Notes under the pieces: generated by a model
Databases searched by the model: none
What the model saw: the letters and a program-made list of their open reading frames with translations, nothing else
Told to the model about the DNA's origin: nothing
Source of the DNA: Clostridiales bacterium
GTDB taxonomy: Bacteria; Bacillota_A; Clostridia; Lachnospirales; Bianqueaceae
Reading direction: 5' to 3'
Length of the DNA: 12,936 nt
Assembly: GCA_019423265.1 (NCBI GenBank)
Contig: JAHZBS010000053.1
Coordinates: 1 to 12,936, forward strand
Position numbers and translations under genes: made by a program
Part shown: piece after piece, positions 12,821 to 12,936 of the stretch
How the letters are laid out: each line of letters begins with the position of its first letter
Numbering within the stretch: position 1 is the first letter of the stretch

Positions 12821-12936
12821 TTAGCTCTGCGACTTGATAAAGTCCTCATACAAAGGCGACATCGCCCGAAGCCGCTCTACGATGGGCGGCAATTTTTCCA
12901 AAATATAGTCCACATCCTCCATGGTGTTCTCCCGGC
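12821..12936 (-). CDS. nifS: Cysteine desulfurase NifS/IscS, last 37 residues (5' part outside window)
   Basis: The - strand reads RENTMEDVDYILEKLPPIV, then ERLRAMSPLYEDFIKSQS and a TAA at 12823-12821. This is the C-terminus of NifS-type cysteine desulfurases, in which the S-L-G-R-x-T-T/N-x-E-E-I-D-Y helix is followed by the LPPIVxRLRxMSP segment. The enzyme (PLP-dependent) takes sulfur from cysteine for Fe-S clusters and tRNA thiolation. It stops 37 bases before nifU, so the two are one operon. The start, PLP lysine and active-site Cys are outside the window. Confidence 0.88.
   Translation of the reverse strand, partial: RENTMEDVDYILEKLPPIVERLRAMSPLYEDFIKSQS

Overview
The window looks like chromosome from a Gram-positive anaerobe of the class Clostridia, probably an Oscillospiraceae-type gut bacterium. 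The evidence is good AGGAGG-type ribosome binding sites, sigma-A promoters, a NifS/NifU pair of the type common in Firmicutes, a Bacillus-like type I QueF and a Bacillus-like QueE sequence. Housekeeping genes are GC-rich. One block between about 9.22 and 12.29 kb is clearly more AT-rich and reads as acquired DNA. The assignment to family level is inference.

Layout. (1) 1-482, + strand: the 3' end of a LacI-type regulator, running head-on into the next operon. (2) 4794-487, - strand: one operon, promoter - AI-2E-family permease - queC - queD/queE fusion - folE - queF. Every junction overlaps or nearly so. Together the enzymes convert GTP to preQ1, the queuosine precursor: FolE, QueD, QueE, QueC, QueF. 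(3) 4878-5703, + strand: a divergently transcribed cell-surface protein gene (lipoprotein-like N-terminus, Ser/Asp/Glu-rich stalk, unknown C-terminal domain) with an apparent one-base frame problem right after its start. It ends at a bidirectional hairpin terminator. (4) 9208-5807, - strand: promoter - mnmA - FAD/NAD(P) oxidoreductase - mutY, all overlapping. (5) About 9.22-12.29 kb: an accessory block with a broken copy of a large ArsR-type regulator gene, an AbiEi/AbiEii toxin-antitoxin pair with its own promoter and palindromic operator candidate, and then an intact copy of the same regulator gene. (6) 12936-12355, - strand: the end of nifS (cysteine desulfurase) and nifU (Fe-S scaffold), ended by a terminator.

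How it fits together. Most of the window concerns tRNA wobble-base modification. The que operon supplies preQ1 for queuosine at position 34, and MnmA thiolates U34 with sulfur that starts at a cysteine desulfurase such as the NifS at the right end. nifS-nifU-mnmA is commonly contiguous in Firmicutes, so the accessory block probably landed between nifU and mnmA.

The least ordinary structure is this block. The abiE pair sits between two same-direction copies of one regulator gene: a decayed fragment at 9242-9423 (about 90% identical over its best 100 bases, with deletions) and the intact gene at 11213-12283. The other points of note are the QueD-QueE fusion, the permease at the head of the que operon with no visible preQ1 riboswitch, and the frameshifted surface protein. 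No CRISPR array, tRNA, rRNA or transposase was seen.
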